A stretch of 64,000 nt of DNA from Helianthus annuus. Its lineage: Eukaryota > Streptophyta > Magnoliopsida > Asterales > Asteraceae. The first letter of the stretch is position 1; every line of letters begins with the position of its first letter. Location of the stretch: assembly GCF_002127325.2 (NCBI RefSeq), contig NC_035448.2, forward strand, positions 121,558,282 through 121,622,281. The letters are read 5' to 3'. The position numbers were made by a program, and so were the translations under genes. The notes under the pieces are model-generated. The model made no database searches, was not told the DNA's origin, and was given only the letters and a program-made list of their open reading frames with translations. Positions 11,036 to 22,665 of the stretch are shown here, in pieces.

Positions 11036-11335
11036 GGGGAGGCGGGGTGGTAAACTATTTGCACGTGATGGCACAATATAACGAGTGATGGAAATGAAGA
11101 TACCACGGCCACCTCTCAATTTCACGCGTGGAACTTAAGTAGTGTGATAAACTTCACGCGTTATGGGGGCGTGAGTGATAAATGGATGTGAGGGTTTATT
11201 GTTGGGTGTTGTGAGTGATGACCATTGTCACTAAAAAAGGTTGTGAGTGATGGAAAAATGGTTGATGACATGGTGGAACTTGATTGGATGTTTGTGAGTG
11301 ATAGAATTTTTGCAAGTGATACCACCCCACTCCCC
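11036..11335. mobile_element. Tourist-type MITE (300 bp)
   Basis: Termini GGGGAGGCGGGGTGGTA and (minus strand) GGGGAGTGGGGTGGTA, flanked by TAA at 11033-11035 and 11336-11338. Internally rich in GTGAGTGATG repeats. Non-coding. Confidence 0.9.
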
Positions 11336-11338
11336 TAA

Positions 11339-11608
11339 TAATGTATAATATAAGCATATACAGGTGTGGAGGTACCATCGGTGTAGAAAATAAGTTGAGG
11401 TTCATGATGAACCTCATTACGAATGCTGCCAAACCTCATGTGACATCTCTATCTTCATCTTAATAGAACACGTAGTCGTTCTTGTCGATGGTTCCTAAGA
11501 TGATTCATGCTGAACCATAGCCGGCTCTTTGAATAAATTAGCTTGACGCAAGTGCTTTGAATGGATCAACGATGGCTACACGGGTCCCCTTATCCGTCTA
11601 AATTACAT
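11339..11608. other. Spacer, no gene seen
   Basis: Unique-looking sequence between two MITEs. No coding or RNA signal recognised. Confidence 0.55.
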
Positions 11609-11611
11609 TAA

Positions 11612-11803
11612 GGGCATGTTTGGCTTAACTTATTGCTGACTTTTCCAAAAGTCCTTTTAGCAAAAATAAGTTAGGAAATCCTGACTTTTGCCTTCAAAAA
11701 AGGACTTTTGCCCTTAAAATGAAAAGCCAAACACTTCTAAAAAGGACTTTTACCCCTTCAAAAGTCCTTTTTTCTTCAAAATAAGGAACCCCAAACACCC
11801 ACT
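11612..11803. mobile_element. Tourist-type MITE (192 bp)
   Basis: Termini GGGCATGTTTGG and (minus strand) GTGGGTGTTTGG, flanked by TAA at 11609-11611 and 11804-11806. Contains several copies of AAAAGGACTTTT-like dyads. Confidence 0.88.
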
Positions 11804-11872
11804 AATTTCGGAGGTTTTGTGAACTGTTTGCTTTACCGATGAGACGTGGGGTGATGGGTCATAAGGGTGTAA

Positions 11873-12182
11873 GGCTATAGGGTGTGGTCATGACCCTTAT
11901 GATGATCATGATCCTCCACATCAGCGTCATGTCACCCACTTCTAATCAATCATTTAAAACCACTACCCTAAGAGTGTGGTCATGACCCAAACCATTATTT
12001 TCTTATTTTAATTTATTCTTGTGAAAAGGAAAGAAAATATTTAAAAAGGAAAGTAGGCTCATGGTTGCCATGGTTTAATCCATGCCAATCTTGGTGAATG
12101 AGACAAGGGGATGGTGTGCCAATCCATTCATGATCCTATGTGGCATTAATGAACCAACCCATGCTCCCCACACCCTTTAGCC
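11873..12182. mobile_element. Harbinger MITE, first of a train of three
   Basis: Termini GGCTATAGGGTGTGG and (minus strand) GGCTAAAGGGTGTGG. TAA at 11870-11872 and 12183-12185. The right TAA is also the left TAA of the next MITE. Confidence 0.88.
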
Positions 12183-12185
12183 TAA

Positions 12186-12536
12186 GGGGTGCTCACCTAA
12201 GGGGGGTCGGGGCGTATTCGGTAAATCAAATCGGGGAGGAGAGATGGAGGGCGGTAAGACACCGCCAACACTTCGGTAAAGGAAATCGGGGAGGAGAGAT
12301 GGAGGGGGAACGGTGGCGGCTCACCGAAGAGAGAGGGAGGAGAGAGAGAGGGAGTGACCAATCACAACTTTCCTTTTTTTTTTTTTTTAAAAAAAAAAAC
12401 CAATTCACCTAAGAGGGGAGTGGCGCCATCAAATTGGGGTGTTAGGGGAGTTTAAGAAGGGAGTTGACGTGGCACTCGGGGATTGGTTTGGCGTAAGAGA
12501 GGGGACTCACCTATTAGGTGAGCACCCCCTTCACCC
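12186..12536. mobile_element. Harbinger MITE, second of the train
   Basis: Left terminus GGGGTGCTCACC; right terminus on the minus strand GGGTGAAGGGGGTGCTCACC. TAA at 12183-12185 and 12537-12539. Contains AG-rich stretches (GGAGGAGAGATGGAGGG twice). Confidence 0.75.
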
Positions 12537-12539
12537 TAA

Positions 12540-12841
12540 GAGGTGAGTCCCCTCTCTTACGCCAAACCAATCCTCGTGTGCCACGTCAACTCCCCTCTTA
12601 AACTCCCCTAACACCCTAAATTGATGGCGGCACTCCCCTCTTAGGTGACTTGGTTTTTATTAAAAAAAAAAACTTTTGATTGGTCCCCTCATCCCTCTCT
12701 CCTCCCTCTCTCCTCCCCCTCTCTTCGGCAGCTTCCCACCGGTTTCAATCCTCTCTCTACCTCACCGAATTGATGGCGCCACCCCACCTAAGCGGTGAAG
12801 GAGGTCACCGAAGGGGTCCCCGAAGGGTGCCCCGATCACCC
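12540..12841. mobile_element. Harbinger MITE, third of the train, inverted relative to the second
   Basis: Left terminus GAGGTGAGTCCCC, right terminus (minus strand) GGGTGATCGGGGCACCC; TAA at 12537-12539 and 12842-12844. Its sequence is the approximate reverse complement of 12186-12536, so the pair makes a ~650 bp palindrome. Confidence 0.75.
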
Positions 12842-13060
12842 TAAGGTTTCTTTCAAGATAACCACTCTCCTAAAGAATTCAAAGAAGGGAAGAACTTGTT
12901 CCAAGTTTCTCCTTTTATTTCTTATGAATAAAAATAAAATTTAAAAGATGAAAGTGCCTAGAAATGCAAATGTGTATTCCTAACACTACTGAACCTACAA
13001 ACATGGAATAAGGAAACTGTTTATCTACCCAAGTAGCTATTGTATTTATTTTTGTCTCTT

Positions 13061-13653
13061 TGTGATGTAGCGCGTGAAACGGAAAAAATGAAGATTACAC
13101 GTTGATTCTACGAATACCCGTGTAGTTCTTCCCCAACCCCCAAATTGTAACCCCAAAGGCCACGGAATTTGAAGTGAAAAAAACTGTTTTCTCAAAATTC
13201 AATTCTGATTCTTCCAATTACTAATGAGACATATAAATAAGGACAGAAATTCGAAATGGGCCTAAAAAAGATAACGAGCCAAACACACGGCCTAAAACAA
13301 AATGCCCAAAATAGTCCAAAAAACATAAAAATGCAAATAAGTAATGGAAATAAACGTTTTTTGGCCCGGACGATGACCCAAACCGCCGTAGGCGTTTGCA
13401 GCAAGATGGAGCTCGTTCTCGCGTTCGAATCGCCTGGTCGCACGTCCCAAACGGACCCCCGTAGCCCAAGTTAGAGTCATTTTAGTGAAGGCCCTTTTGT
13501 TACGCGGTCTTGGGCCTCCAAGTACAAAATAGCCCGTTCCTCCACACTTGGGCCCACATCACTTTGTATTCCTTTGTAGCATGTGTGTAAATTTATGTTC
13601 TATATAATTATAAACTTCTTATATCCCAAATTGTGGGATATCGACATTCAACA
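13061..13653 (+). mobile_element. 5' LTR of a deleted Ty1/copia element (J)
   Basis: Begins TGTGATGTAGCG and ends in TTCAACA shortly before a primer-binding site TGGTATCAG at 13660. Reading frames inside are LTR shadows. The exact start is uncertain by a few bases. Confidence 0.65.
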
Positions 13654-13659
13654 TTTACA

Positions 13660-13668
13660 TGGTATCAG
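13660..13668 (+). promoter_or_regulatory. Primer-binding site of copia J
   Basis: TGGTATCAG matches the start of the initiator-tRNA-Met complement (TGGTATCAGAGC in intact elements); the following bases diverge. Confidence 0.65.
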
Positions 13669-13734
13669 TGTACCGATGATCCTCATTCTCCGTTTTCTTC
13701 GGTTTTCTTTACTATCCCCTTTTCCTCCCCGATC

Positions 13735-14370
13735 ATGGCCACCTCCAAACACAGATAGTATAAAATAGTACCCTATTCCATATGCTCACTATCAAACTTT
13801 CTCCTTCCAACTATCTCTACTAGAGAAATCAAATGATACTGATCCTCACAGTCTACGATTTTTCTCCCCTATGTCGACGGATCCTCTGTGGCACCTACTA
13901 CTGAAACTATGCAAGATAATAAACTCGTCTTGAACCCACGTTTTGCTACTTGGTATGCCGCTGACCAGAAAACCATTCAAATTCTTCATGCGAGTTCAGA
14001 AGAAGCTGTTGCCAAGGTTCTCAGCCTCCCAACTGCTCGGACCATCTGGGTTGCGCTCGAAAATGCGTATAGAAAACATCAATTGAACGGATCAAAATCT
14101 AAACGATGAACTTCGGTAAAACTGTGAAAGGCATGTCCTCAGTTTCTGACTTTGGCTGAAGGTTTAAACTTTTATGTGATCAGCAAGCTGCGATTGGTCA
14201 CCCTGTTGATGAGAGTGATAAACTTCATTGTAACAACCGTATTAAAAATTTATTGTATGACAATGGCACCCCTCACCGTCTCTCATGCCCTTATACCCCG
14301 CAACAAAGTGGGTGTGCCGAGAGAAAACATAGACATATTGTTGACATAGGCTTGGCCCTTCTCTTTAATA
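13735..14370 (+). pseudogene. Copia J gag joined to integrase by an internal deletion
   Basis: The clean gag part (about 13888-14075) shows FATWYAADQKTIQIL and LPTARTIWVALENAY, the usual copia gag core. It continues with frame changes to about 14224. The next sequence belongs to integrase: YDNGTPHRLSCPYTPQQSG, then CAERKHRHIVD. Zinc knuckle, protease and the start of integrase are lost. No reverse transcriptase or 3' LTR is seen downstream, so this is a badly deleted element. Confidence 0.75.
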
Positions 14371-14925
14371 GTAACTACGTCAACCGTGATATTGTAACGG
14401 GGGTTCAACTCGCTAAACCGTGATATAACGGGAGTTCGACCGATACTAGCATTTATATTAAAGTCGTGATATGGTATCGCACTTGTATTAAGGTCATGAT
14501 ATGCCAGTATAGAAACTACTGACCGGTCCGTCACTGCTACGTTGGTACGAAACTGATGTTTGTATAAATCATAAATCATTTAGTTTCAATATAACCATCA
14601 TTTACTTGTAATACAAAGCTAAATTAACTCAATAAAAGAACATCAAACAGATTTAAATAGTTGAATTTGAAGAAAGAAAGTATGATTTTTAATTAACTAC
14701 ATTTTAAAAGAACTACAACTTTTTGCAATAAAGAAAAAATAAATAAACATATTGACAGTGGTCATAAGAAGGTCTGTATAGTGCCATTTTATTCTATCGG
14801 AATCGATCCGGAACTTGTACATTATTATTGTTTGCTTCTATAAATCATAAACCATAATCATGATAAAACTTGTAATACTAAACATCAAAATTTCACATAG
14901 CAAGTTATGTTAACCACATACTTGT
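14371..14925. other. AT-rich spacer, no gene seen
   Basis: Contains related short segments near 14564 and 14832 (ATAAATCATAAA followed by ACTTGTAATAC). No coding or RNA gene recognised. Confidence 0.55.
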
Positions 14926-14935
14926 ATTGCTTGGT

Positions 14936-15442
14936 GAGGAAAGTTCTTGTACAAATAATCTTAACATACTAAACATACAAATTGAAGTAAAACTCAAAAA
15001 GACAAGGTTGTATTTTTGTAATTATCAATAACTATCAAAGTTACTCTACAAATATACCTAAAAAACCTAACCCCCCCCCCACCCCCCCCCCCCCCACCCC
15101 CCACCCAAGTTAAAATGCTAAAAACTAAACCCCAAAAAACCTAAAAAAATCTAAAAAAATAAAAAAAAACACACACAAAATTATTTTATTTTATTTTTTT
15201 AACATTTTTTATTAAAAAATCGCTACTTTTAGTAGCAGCAAAAAAAAAATTTGCTGACAAAATTTAGCGATTTTTTTATAAAAAATATTAAAAAAATTGT
15301 GTTTTTTAGGTATTTTTGGTTGAGTTCACATTTGTATAGTAACTTTGATAGTTTGTGGTAATTACAAAAATGTCACCTTGTCTTTTTTAGTTTTCCTTAA
15401 ATTTGTATGTTTAGTATGTTAAGATTATTTGTATTTGATGCC
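14936..15442. mobile_element. Mutator-like MITE with long inverted arms (507 bp)
   Basis: A perfect 10 bp direct repeat ATTGCTTGGT flanks it (14926-14935 and 15443-15452). The arms, about 14950-15070 and 15305-15433, are reverse complements (TACAAATAATCTTAACATAC at the outer end). The centre has C-runs and a GCTACTTTTAGTAGC dyad. The TSD length suggests a MULE; no transposase gene is present. Confidence 0.75.
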
Positions 15443-15452
15443 ATTGCTTGGT

Positions 15453-15871
15453 TCCAATGAAGGAAACAAACATGTCTCTAGTTTCTCCTAACTGATACCT
15501 CTTGTACAGACAATGACCAAATCTTAAATTTTATGTTCGGAAAAAAGGTCATATGACCTGTAGTATAAACATCAGACTCGTATTACGGCCCGTATTGTAA
15601 AAACTATCCACGCCATACGGCCCATATGGGTTGATGAACAGGTTCATTAAAACCCCTTTTCAGCTCTGTTTAACTTTTAAAACCATTTTCACTTAACCAA
15701 TATCACCATCCCATATAATAAACTTTAATAATATAATATGTGAGTTTATAAAGCTTTAATTTTGATAATAGATTCATGTTTTAAGGTCATGCTCATGAAC
15801 CTTGGCCCTTTAATAAAGAGTGATCATAATGGTTTCGTTGAAAACCAAACACCACAATAAAGACTACTCCA
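15453..15871. other. Spacer, no gene seen
   Basis: Left flank of the deep nest; nothing recognised. Confidence 0.55.
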
Positions 15872-15877
15872 TTAGAC

Positions 15878-16547
15878 TGATGGGAAAAAAACGCGAAACC
15901 CGGTCACAAACGGAAAACTAAAACGCGGAAGCAAACTTCGTTTGACCAAATATTTTCCCAACTCGAATGAACCTGTGAGGATGCAAACAAATAGGTATAA
16001 AACTAATAATAAAGAACACCGAATTTTAGCGTGGAAAACCTCTCAAAAAAGGAAAGTAAAAACCACGGGACTACTAGAGCCGCTTAAAATCCACTATCAC
16101 CAATAATAGCAATACAAAGTCTTCTCTAGGAAAAACTAGAGGCATACAAAATCATCAAATACTTGGCACAAACGAACTTCTAAGTATATGGAATAAAAAC
16201 AAAACAAGTAAGCGAGTAAGAGGTATCACCACGAGGAATTAACAATCTCCGGTACGTCTCTTATCTCCACCAAAAAATACTCAGCCAATAATAGAGCTCT
16301 AATTCTTGTATCTGTTGTGTGTCTTATGACGGCAGAATCAGCATCACAAAAGAAAACCACAAAAACATATATTATTTTCTTGCGGCAACTTCCTTAGCAA
16401 GAAAAACACATATTATTTTTTTGTGTTACGATGGAAAGCCCAACAAAAGGAATCCACAATTATGGCCCAATAGAAATCACCTTTGATTTCTTTCCTTTGT
16501 GTTGACGTCAGTGAGCACCAAAACAAAAACAAAACAAAATTTGTTTT
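15878..16547 (-). repeat. Copia A 3' LTR, distal part
   Basis: Same sequence as 40983 to about 41640, with about a dozen small differences. It ends at the insertion point of copia B in a T-rich tract. Confidence 0.92.
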
Positions 16548-16725
16548 TAAATGAAAAATGAGAAGTGTCAATCTTTTATTTATCAACCACATATATATAC
16601 AAATGATTGTAGTCAAGATGTAACTGATGTAGTCAACATGTAACTGAAACTTAACAACTTAGGAGGAGAATTAGGAGGATAATTAAGAGGATAATTAAGA
16701 TGGCAATATATCTGTATTTATAACA
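16548..16725 (-). repeat. Copia B 3' LTR
   Basis: Matches 36649-36815 almost completely; it has an additional ~12 bp repeat of the AGGAGGATAATTA type. The minus-strand PPT CTGAGGGGGAG (16726-16736) abuts the LTR start. Confidence 0.9.
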
Positions 16726-16936
16726 CTCCCCCTCAGATATACATTATTATTCTTTATTATACACAGTTAATAACATACTTCAGGATGATATTAAATAGAT
16801 ACTTCAGGACCTATATAATAAACTGATACTACTGGATCAGTTGTACTGCCTCATTAAAAATCTTACTAAGAAAACCCAATGGGACAAACTTAGTTAAGGG
16901 AAAAAGAGTACAGTGTGTATAATTCTCCCCCTGAAT

Positions 16937-19363
16937 TCAACAAACATCTTTCAATCTACGGAGACCGATCTTGTGTGATAGTTGCTCGAAACTGTTTCTT
17001 GGTAAAGATTTTGTAAATAGGTCAGCTAAATTTTCACTTGACATGATTTGGCAAACATCAATTTCCCCTTCTTTTTTCAAGTCATATGTTGAGAAGAATT
17101 TTGGTGAAATGTGCTTTGTTCGATCACCCTTGATGTAACCTTCTTTGATCTGAGTTATGCAAGCAGCATTGTCTTCATAAATAATTATCGGCTCCTTCTT
17201 GATCTGTTCTAATCCACATGCTTCTTGTATGTGAGTAATCATTAATCTCAACCACACGCATTCTCGACCAGCTTCATATAGTGCAATTAGTTCGGCATGA
17301 TTTGATGACGTTGCTGTAAGTGTTTGCTTAGTTGGCTTCCAAGAAATTGTTGTGCCACCATATGTGAATACATAACCTGTTTGAGATTTTGCTTTGTGTG
17401 GATCTGATAGATATCCGGCATCCGCATACCCAACAAGCTGGGATTTTTGATCTTTCTGATAGAAAAGACCTACGTCTTGTGTCCCGCAAATATATCGGAA
17501 TATGTGTTTTATTCCATTCCAGTGTCTACGTGTTGGGTTTGAACTATATCTCGCTAGTACATGTACCGAGAATGCAATATCAAGTCTCGTGTTATTTGCA
17601 AGATACATAGAGCACCGATCGCACTTAAGTACGGTACTTCTGGACCAAGTACTTCTTCGCCTTCTTCTTGAGGGCGGTAAGGATCCCTTTGAGGATCTAG
17701 CGGTCGGACAACCATGGGTATGCTAAACGAATGAGCTTTGTCCATATTAAAACGTACTAACATCTTCTGGATGTAGTTTGACTGATGTATGAATGTACCG
17801 TTGCGCAAATGCTCAAACTGCAGGCCGAGACATAATTTTGTTGTGCCAAGGTCTTTCATCTCAAATTCTCTCTTTAATATATTAGCAGTTTTTTCTATCT
17901 CTTCTGGAGCTCCAATGATGTTTATATCATCCACGTAGACTACTATTATAGTGAATTTTGAGAGTGATCTTTTTATAAAAACACATGGACTGATTACATC
18001 AGACTTGTATCCTTCTTTTTCAAGATATTCACTGAGCCGATTGTACCACATACGACCAGATTGTTTAAGACCATATAAAGATCTTTTTAGCTTTATAGCA
18101 CATATGTCTCGAGGTATTGATTTTAATGCTTCGGGCATTTTTTAATCCTTTAGGGATTTTCATGTAGATGTCATTTTCTAGTTTCCCGTACAAGTATGCA
18201 GTGACGACACCCATAAGTCTCATTTGAAGTCCTTCTGAGATTGCAATGCCAATTAGAAATCTAAGGGTTATCGCATCCACTACAGGGGAATACGTTTCCT
18301 CATAATCAACTCCTGGGATTTGGGAAACCCCTTGTGCTACAAGACGTGCCTTGTATCGTACAATCTCATTCCTTTCATTTCTTTTTATAGCAAACACCCA
18401 TTTATAACCTACTGGTTTGACGTCTATGGGTGTTCGGACTACAGGTCCGAAAACATTTCGCTTTTCAAGCGAACCTAACTCAGCCTTTATGGCCTCTTGC
18501 CATTTTGGCCAATCAACTCTGTGCATGCACTCTTCTAGAGTTTTAGGTATGTAATCATTTTCATTGATTACATCTGTTGCTATAGCATATGCGAACATAT
18601 CATTAACACGTGTTTCATTTCGGTTCCATATTGTACTATTTTGTACATAACTGATAGAGATCTCATTTTTGTTTGGTACCAGTTCATCTTCTGGATTTTC
18701 ATTTTCCTCTGGAATTATATTTGTCTCTTCTGGGACATTTACCTCTTCTAGGTTTTCATTTACTAAATTTTCACCAACTGATTTATTCTGCTCTTTTCGC
18801 TTACGTGGGTTTTTATCTTTGGAGCCTATTGGTCTCCCACGTTTTCTTTGTATGGTAATCACTTCTGGGATTACTTCAATTCGAGCAGGTGCATTTGATG
18901 CTGGTATATGTGACTTTGTCACCCTATTTATGTCTGTGAATGCATCTGGTAATTCATTTGCGATTCTTTGCAAATGTATAATCTTTTGGACTTCAGATTC
19001 ATATTGACCACTTCGGGGGTCGAGATTTGATAACGATGATGCATTCCATGTTAACTCTTGTGTTACCAGTCTTTCTTTAGTCTTATCTCTCCCTAAGACT
19101 GGGAATACTGTCTCATTAAACTGACAGTCAGCAAAGCGTGCTGTAAACATGTCACCCGTTAATGGTTCTAAATATTTAATAATAGAAGGGGAATTAAAAC
19201 CAATGTAAATGCCCAGTCTTCTCTGTGGTCCCATTATGGTACGTTGTGGTGGCGATATCGGTACATATACCGCACAACCAAATATTTTGAGGTGGGACAG
19301 ATTTGGTTCTCTTCCGGAGACGAGTTGTAATGGGGAGTATTCATGGTCGGCAGTTGGTCTTAA
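16937..19363 (-). pseudogene. Copia B pol, 3' part: end of integrase, reverse transcriptase, RNase H
   Basis: Read on the minus strand from the CACTA junction at 19363. The end of integrase (FGCAVYVPIS, about 19270) comes first, then reverse transcriptase (KRNERNEIVRYKARLVAQG at about 18350; VDYEETYSPVV at about 18290; intact YVDD at about 17930). RNase H follows with YADAGYLSDP (about 17415) and EDNAACITQ (about 17165), ending at 16937. Frame changes lie near 18130 and 17580. The function would be reverse transcription of the element RNA. Integrase continues on the other side of the CACTA at 23367, in phase. Confidence 0.9.
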
Positions 19364-20532
19364 CACTACTAGAAAACTGGGCAATTGTCACCAAAATTTG
19401 TCACCGAAAAAAAACCGTAGCAAATTTAGCCACGAATTTCCCACTACAGTGAGAAATAAGCGTATTTATTGTTGCACGGTGGCTAAGTGGTCAAAAACTT
19501 TGTGACCGTTTATTTCTGGTTGCAAATACGTGAGGAAAAAAATAATTTATAAAATACCATCTGAAAATAAAAGGTGTGGTTGAATTGCCACCGTATCAGC
19601 GACCGATGAAATTTGAGCAATTTGAGCGGGTTTATTTTTATCTTGAGCACCTCTCCACTAATTAGGGTTTCAATTCAATTTTACTCCAAGAAACATATTC
19701 ACTGTCGTTCGCCCCTATACACCAGAACACAACGATCTACACAAGGTATGATTATTGTTCTCAAGACTTTTTAATCCTTTGCATTTTAGTTTCTAATAAT
19801 TAATTTCAATTGTCGTCCAACCCTTTACCCAAAAAAAATTTTCGTCCACTCTAACAAGCTAATTTCAGTTAAGATCATAGAACCCTAATTAATTGCAATT
19901 GCCTTGTCTCCATGATGGAATTCTTTTCTTCTATATCAACCGATATGGATTTAATCATCTACGAGTCTATAGTAAGAAAATTATTATGCTTTTCTTCCTA
20001 AATTCAAGTTGTGATTTTGTTTGGTCATAGTACTGGAATGTCGATTATTTAAGAGTTTTGTTTTGGAACAAAATTGTTTTATAGTTATGTTTTGGAAAGT
20101 AATGATGTTGTTTGGCCACAGCTACATCAACATGATCTGAACATGTGTATCAATGCAGGTGCAGTTCTTGGTTCTAAAAATTTCCCATAATCAATTTAGG
20201 TTTAGTTCCGGGTAGAACCCAACAACATCCATAGAAACCCATGAGACCCAATTGTCAATTCTGTTTTTCCCACGCAAACTTTGGAATTCATGCTCTTTTT
20301 TTCCTTTAAATGGATTTGTGTGTTCATCTTAAGGCTTTTCTTAGATTTTCCCTCTTCAATTTGATCAAGTTTGAAACACTCTGCTTGTAATATATGTGTT
20401 TGGGTTTCTTGTCTTATTGATTGATTGATATCCTAGTTCATTTGGATCTTGTTTCAAGTATCACCACACGACTGTACATAACTTTAATTTCGTGGAGCTG
20501 AACAACCAAACTCAATTTTGGTTCTGTACATA

Positions 20533-20741
20533 GGGGGTGTTTGGGTTAGCTTATTTTGGAGCAACTTATAACTTATTGACTTATAAAAGTTAATAAGTTG
20601 TTTTATAGTGTTTGAGTTAGCTTATTTAAGATGTTTTTGTGTGTTTAGAAGTTGTTTTTGAGAAGTTAGTATTTATAACTTCTCACTTATGACTTATATA
20701 AGTTAATAAGTCCTTTTTGAGAAGGAATCCCAAACACCACC
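20533..20741. mobile_element. Tourist-like MITE inside the CACTA
   Basis: Termini GGGGGTGTTTGGG and (minus strand) GGTGGTGTTTGGG. Flanked by ATA (20742-20744 on the right and ATA at 20530-20532 on the left). Internally rich in ACTTATTA dyads. Confidence 0.75.
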
Positions 20742-20872
20742 ATAATGTTTTGAGAACCGAAACTTTTAGAACCATTTACTAACAAACTGAACTGACCAAC
20801 CGGTGACACACAATTTGGTTTCTTAGTATGTATTGTACGGTAAAGTTTTAAATATTAGAATTATTGTTATTA

Positions 20873-21362
20873 GGGGCGTTAATCATGTCGGGTTGGTGGG
20901 TTGACGGGTTGAAATTTGCAACCCGAAACAAACCCATATTATTATTCGTGTCAAGGATTTTAACTCGAACCTGCACACACATAAATTTGGGTCAACCCAA
21001 ACACGACCCATTTAACCCATTTTTTCAATAAGTCATACATGTTGATAAGTTATAAGCGGGTTGTTGGGTTGTCCGTTGTAAGCAGGTTAGCAATAATGTA
21101 TTTAGTGGTGTGTATGAGTGTGGCGGACAAGTAAATAATATGGTGTGTCAAAACTAACATTATTATAACTAACCATGTTAATGGAAAACGGATAAAACAA
21201 AAAAAAATTAAAGTTTTTTTTTTTCTAAATACTTAAACGGCCAGCCCGAACCCGATCTATTTTTAATATGGGTCAACCTAAACTTGACCCGTTTGACCGA
21301 AACCTTTTTTTTTCGTGTCAGGTCCAGGTCGGGTTTTGGGTCGTGTCAAAAATTGCCGCCCC
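20873..21362. mobile_element. MITE of about 490 bp inside the CACTA
   Basis: Termini GGGGCGTTAATCATG and (minus strand) GGGGCGGCAATTTTTG, flanked by TA on both sides. Inside are motifs with CGGGTTG and CAACCC facing each other. Superfamily unclear (TA target suggests Tc1/mariner-like; terminus also resembles some hAT MITEs). Confidence 0.6.
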
Positions 21363-22481
21363 TATTTGCTATGGATTAACCATTGTAATTCAATCTTAAA
21401 TGATCACATGTTGCTAAAGTTATGTAAAGTAGGTTGGAAATTTGAGATCTGAGTATTAGGTTTATGTGAGCATGTTGATGGATAAATGTCATGTCGTTTC
21501 TCCATATGTTAGTTCTATTCATGTTTTAAAATGTTTAAGTTATTCAAGTTCAATATGTTTAACTTATTCAAGTTTTTAAACAAAAAAAATGATGTAAAGT
21601 TAATATGTTTAACTTATTCAAGTTTTTTAAAAAAATATGTAAAGTTATTTGAGTCTTGACTTTGTTTTTATTGAGCTCTATTGACCAAAACTTATTTCTA
21701 CTCAGGCTTTTGTTACCTCTATAAAATCATCATCCTTCTCCTTCCTACAGAAAATCCAAGAAATTTCACCTTTTAGGTAAAGTTTTCGATCTACTTTTAT
21801 TCAGTTTTTTTCGTTTTTTATCACGGGTTTGTGAAATTGAATCTTTTTATCATGAGTTTTATTACATTTTTTTTTGAATTGAATTTGTATGATTTGTAGA
21901 ACGAGTTATATATGATCGCATTTTATTTCCCTGATGGCTAATTTTATCTGTAAATTATCACAATTCAGAACTAATACCATATTTGGAAAAGTGTACCGGT
22001 TAGGCAATGTTAGTCACCATGTGTACATAGCAGAGAAGAACCTTAGGTATGTTTATTCCTTTCTCGACTTAAATTTTATTAAAGTATACAAAATTGTTAA
22101 CTCTTTGACATAAGTGGAATCGTTAGTAGTTTGTCTGCATTTGTATGGTTTCTCACTATTATGGTGTTTGTTGGTTTGTGATTTCTATTTTTTATTGTTA
22201 GTTTAATTTAGTGAAAATGTTTAGGAATTTGTTATAGAGTTGATTACACCTTCGGGTTGTTTCATACAAACAACTGTTTTTGAAATTAGGTAGAATTCAT
22301 TCTTATATGTAATCATACTGTAACATGCTAATATGTAAACATATTTTAACACGCTATTTGGCTTCTTGCACTTGAAAGGTAGCTCACAATTGAATTTTGT
22401 TATCTCTGCAACCAGCTTGACCCATTATTATTTCGTTAATTCTATTCTGACTTCTTGATTTTACTCATTTGTTTTTTGTAG

Positions 22482-22665
22482 ATTGAAAAGTTGAACTTAG
22501 TTATCAAAGAGCTCGTTAAGGAAAAGGACGTAGAAAAAGAAAGGTTAAATGGAATTATTGCGGGGTTGTTGGCTCATAAAGAAAAAGATAAGGTGGATAA
22601 AGATGTTATGCTCAATAGGATGTCACAAAGTGAGGCTACATTAACAGCTACAATTCAAAGATAGG
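22482..22665 (+). pseudogene. Possible last exon inside the CACTA, coiled-coil type
   Basis: After a polypyrimidine tract ending TTTTTTGTAG there is an open frame of about 60 codons to a TAG at about 22663. It is Lys/Glu-rich with heptad-like hydrophobics (IEKLNLVIKELVKEK...). A TATA-like CTATAAAATC at 21718-21727 and splice-like AGGTAAAG and AGGTATG sites lie upstream. It may be the C-terminus of an accessory CACTA protein. No database match can be claimed. Confidence 0.4.

Noticed and set aside
12140..12412. 90-codon frame rich in Arg/Gly
   Set aside because: Runs across two MITEs; no domain, no conservation expected.
13192..13480. Several overlapping 60-80 codon frames
   Set aside because: Inside the LTR of copia J; all frames open by chance.
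15071..15108. Long C-runs as a functional motif
   Set aside because: Homopolymer in a MITE centre; length is likely unreliable in assembly.
18669..19007. 112-codon plus-strand frame
   Set aside because: Antisense shadow of copia B pol.
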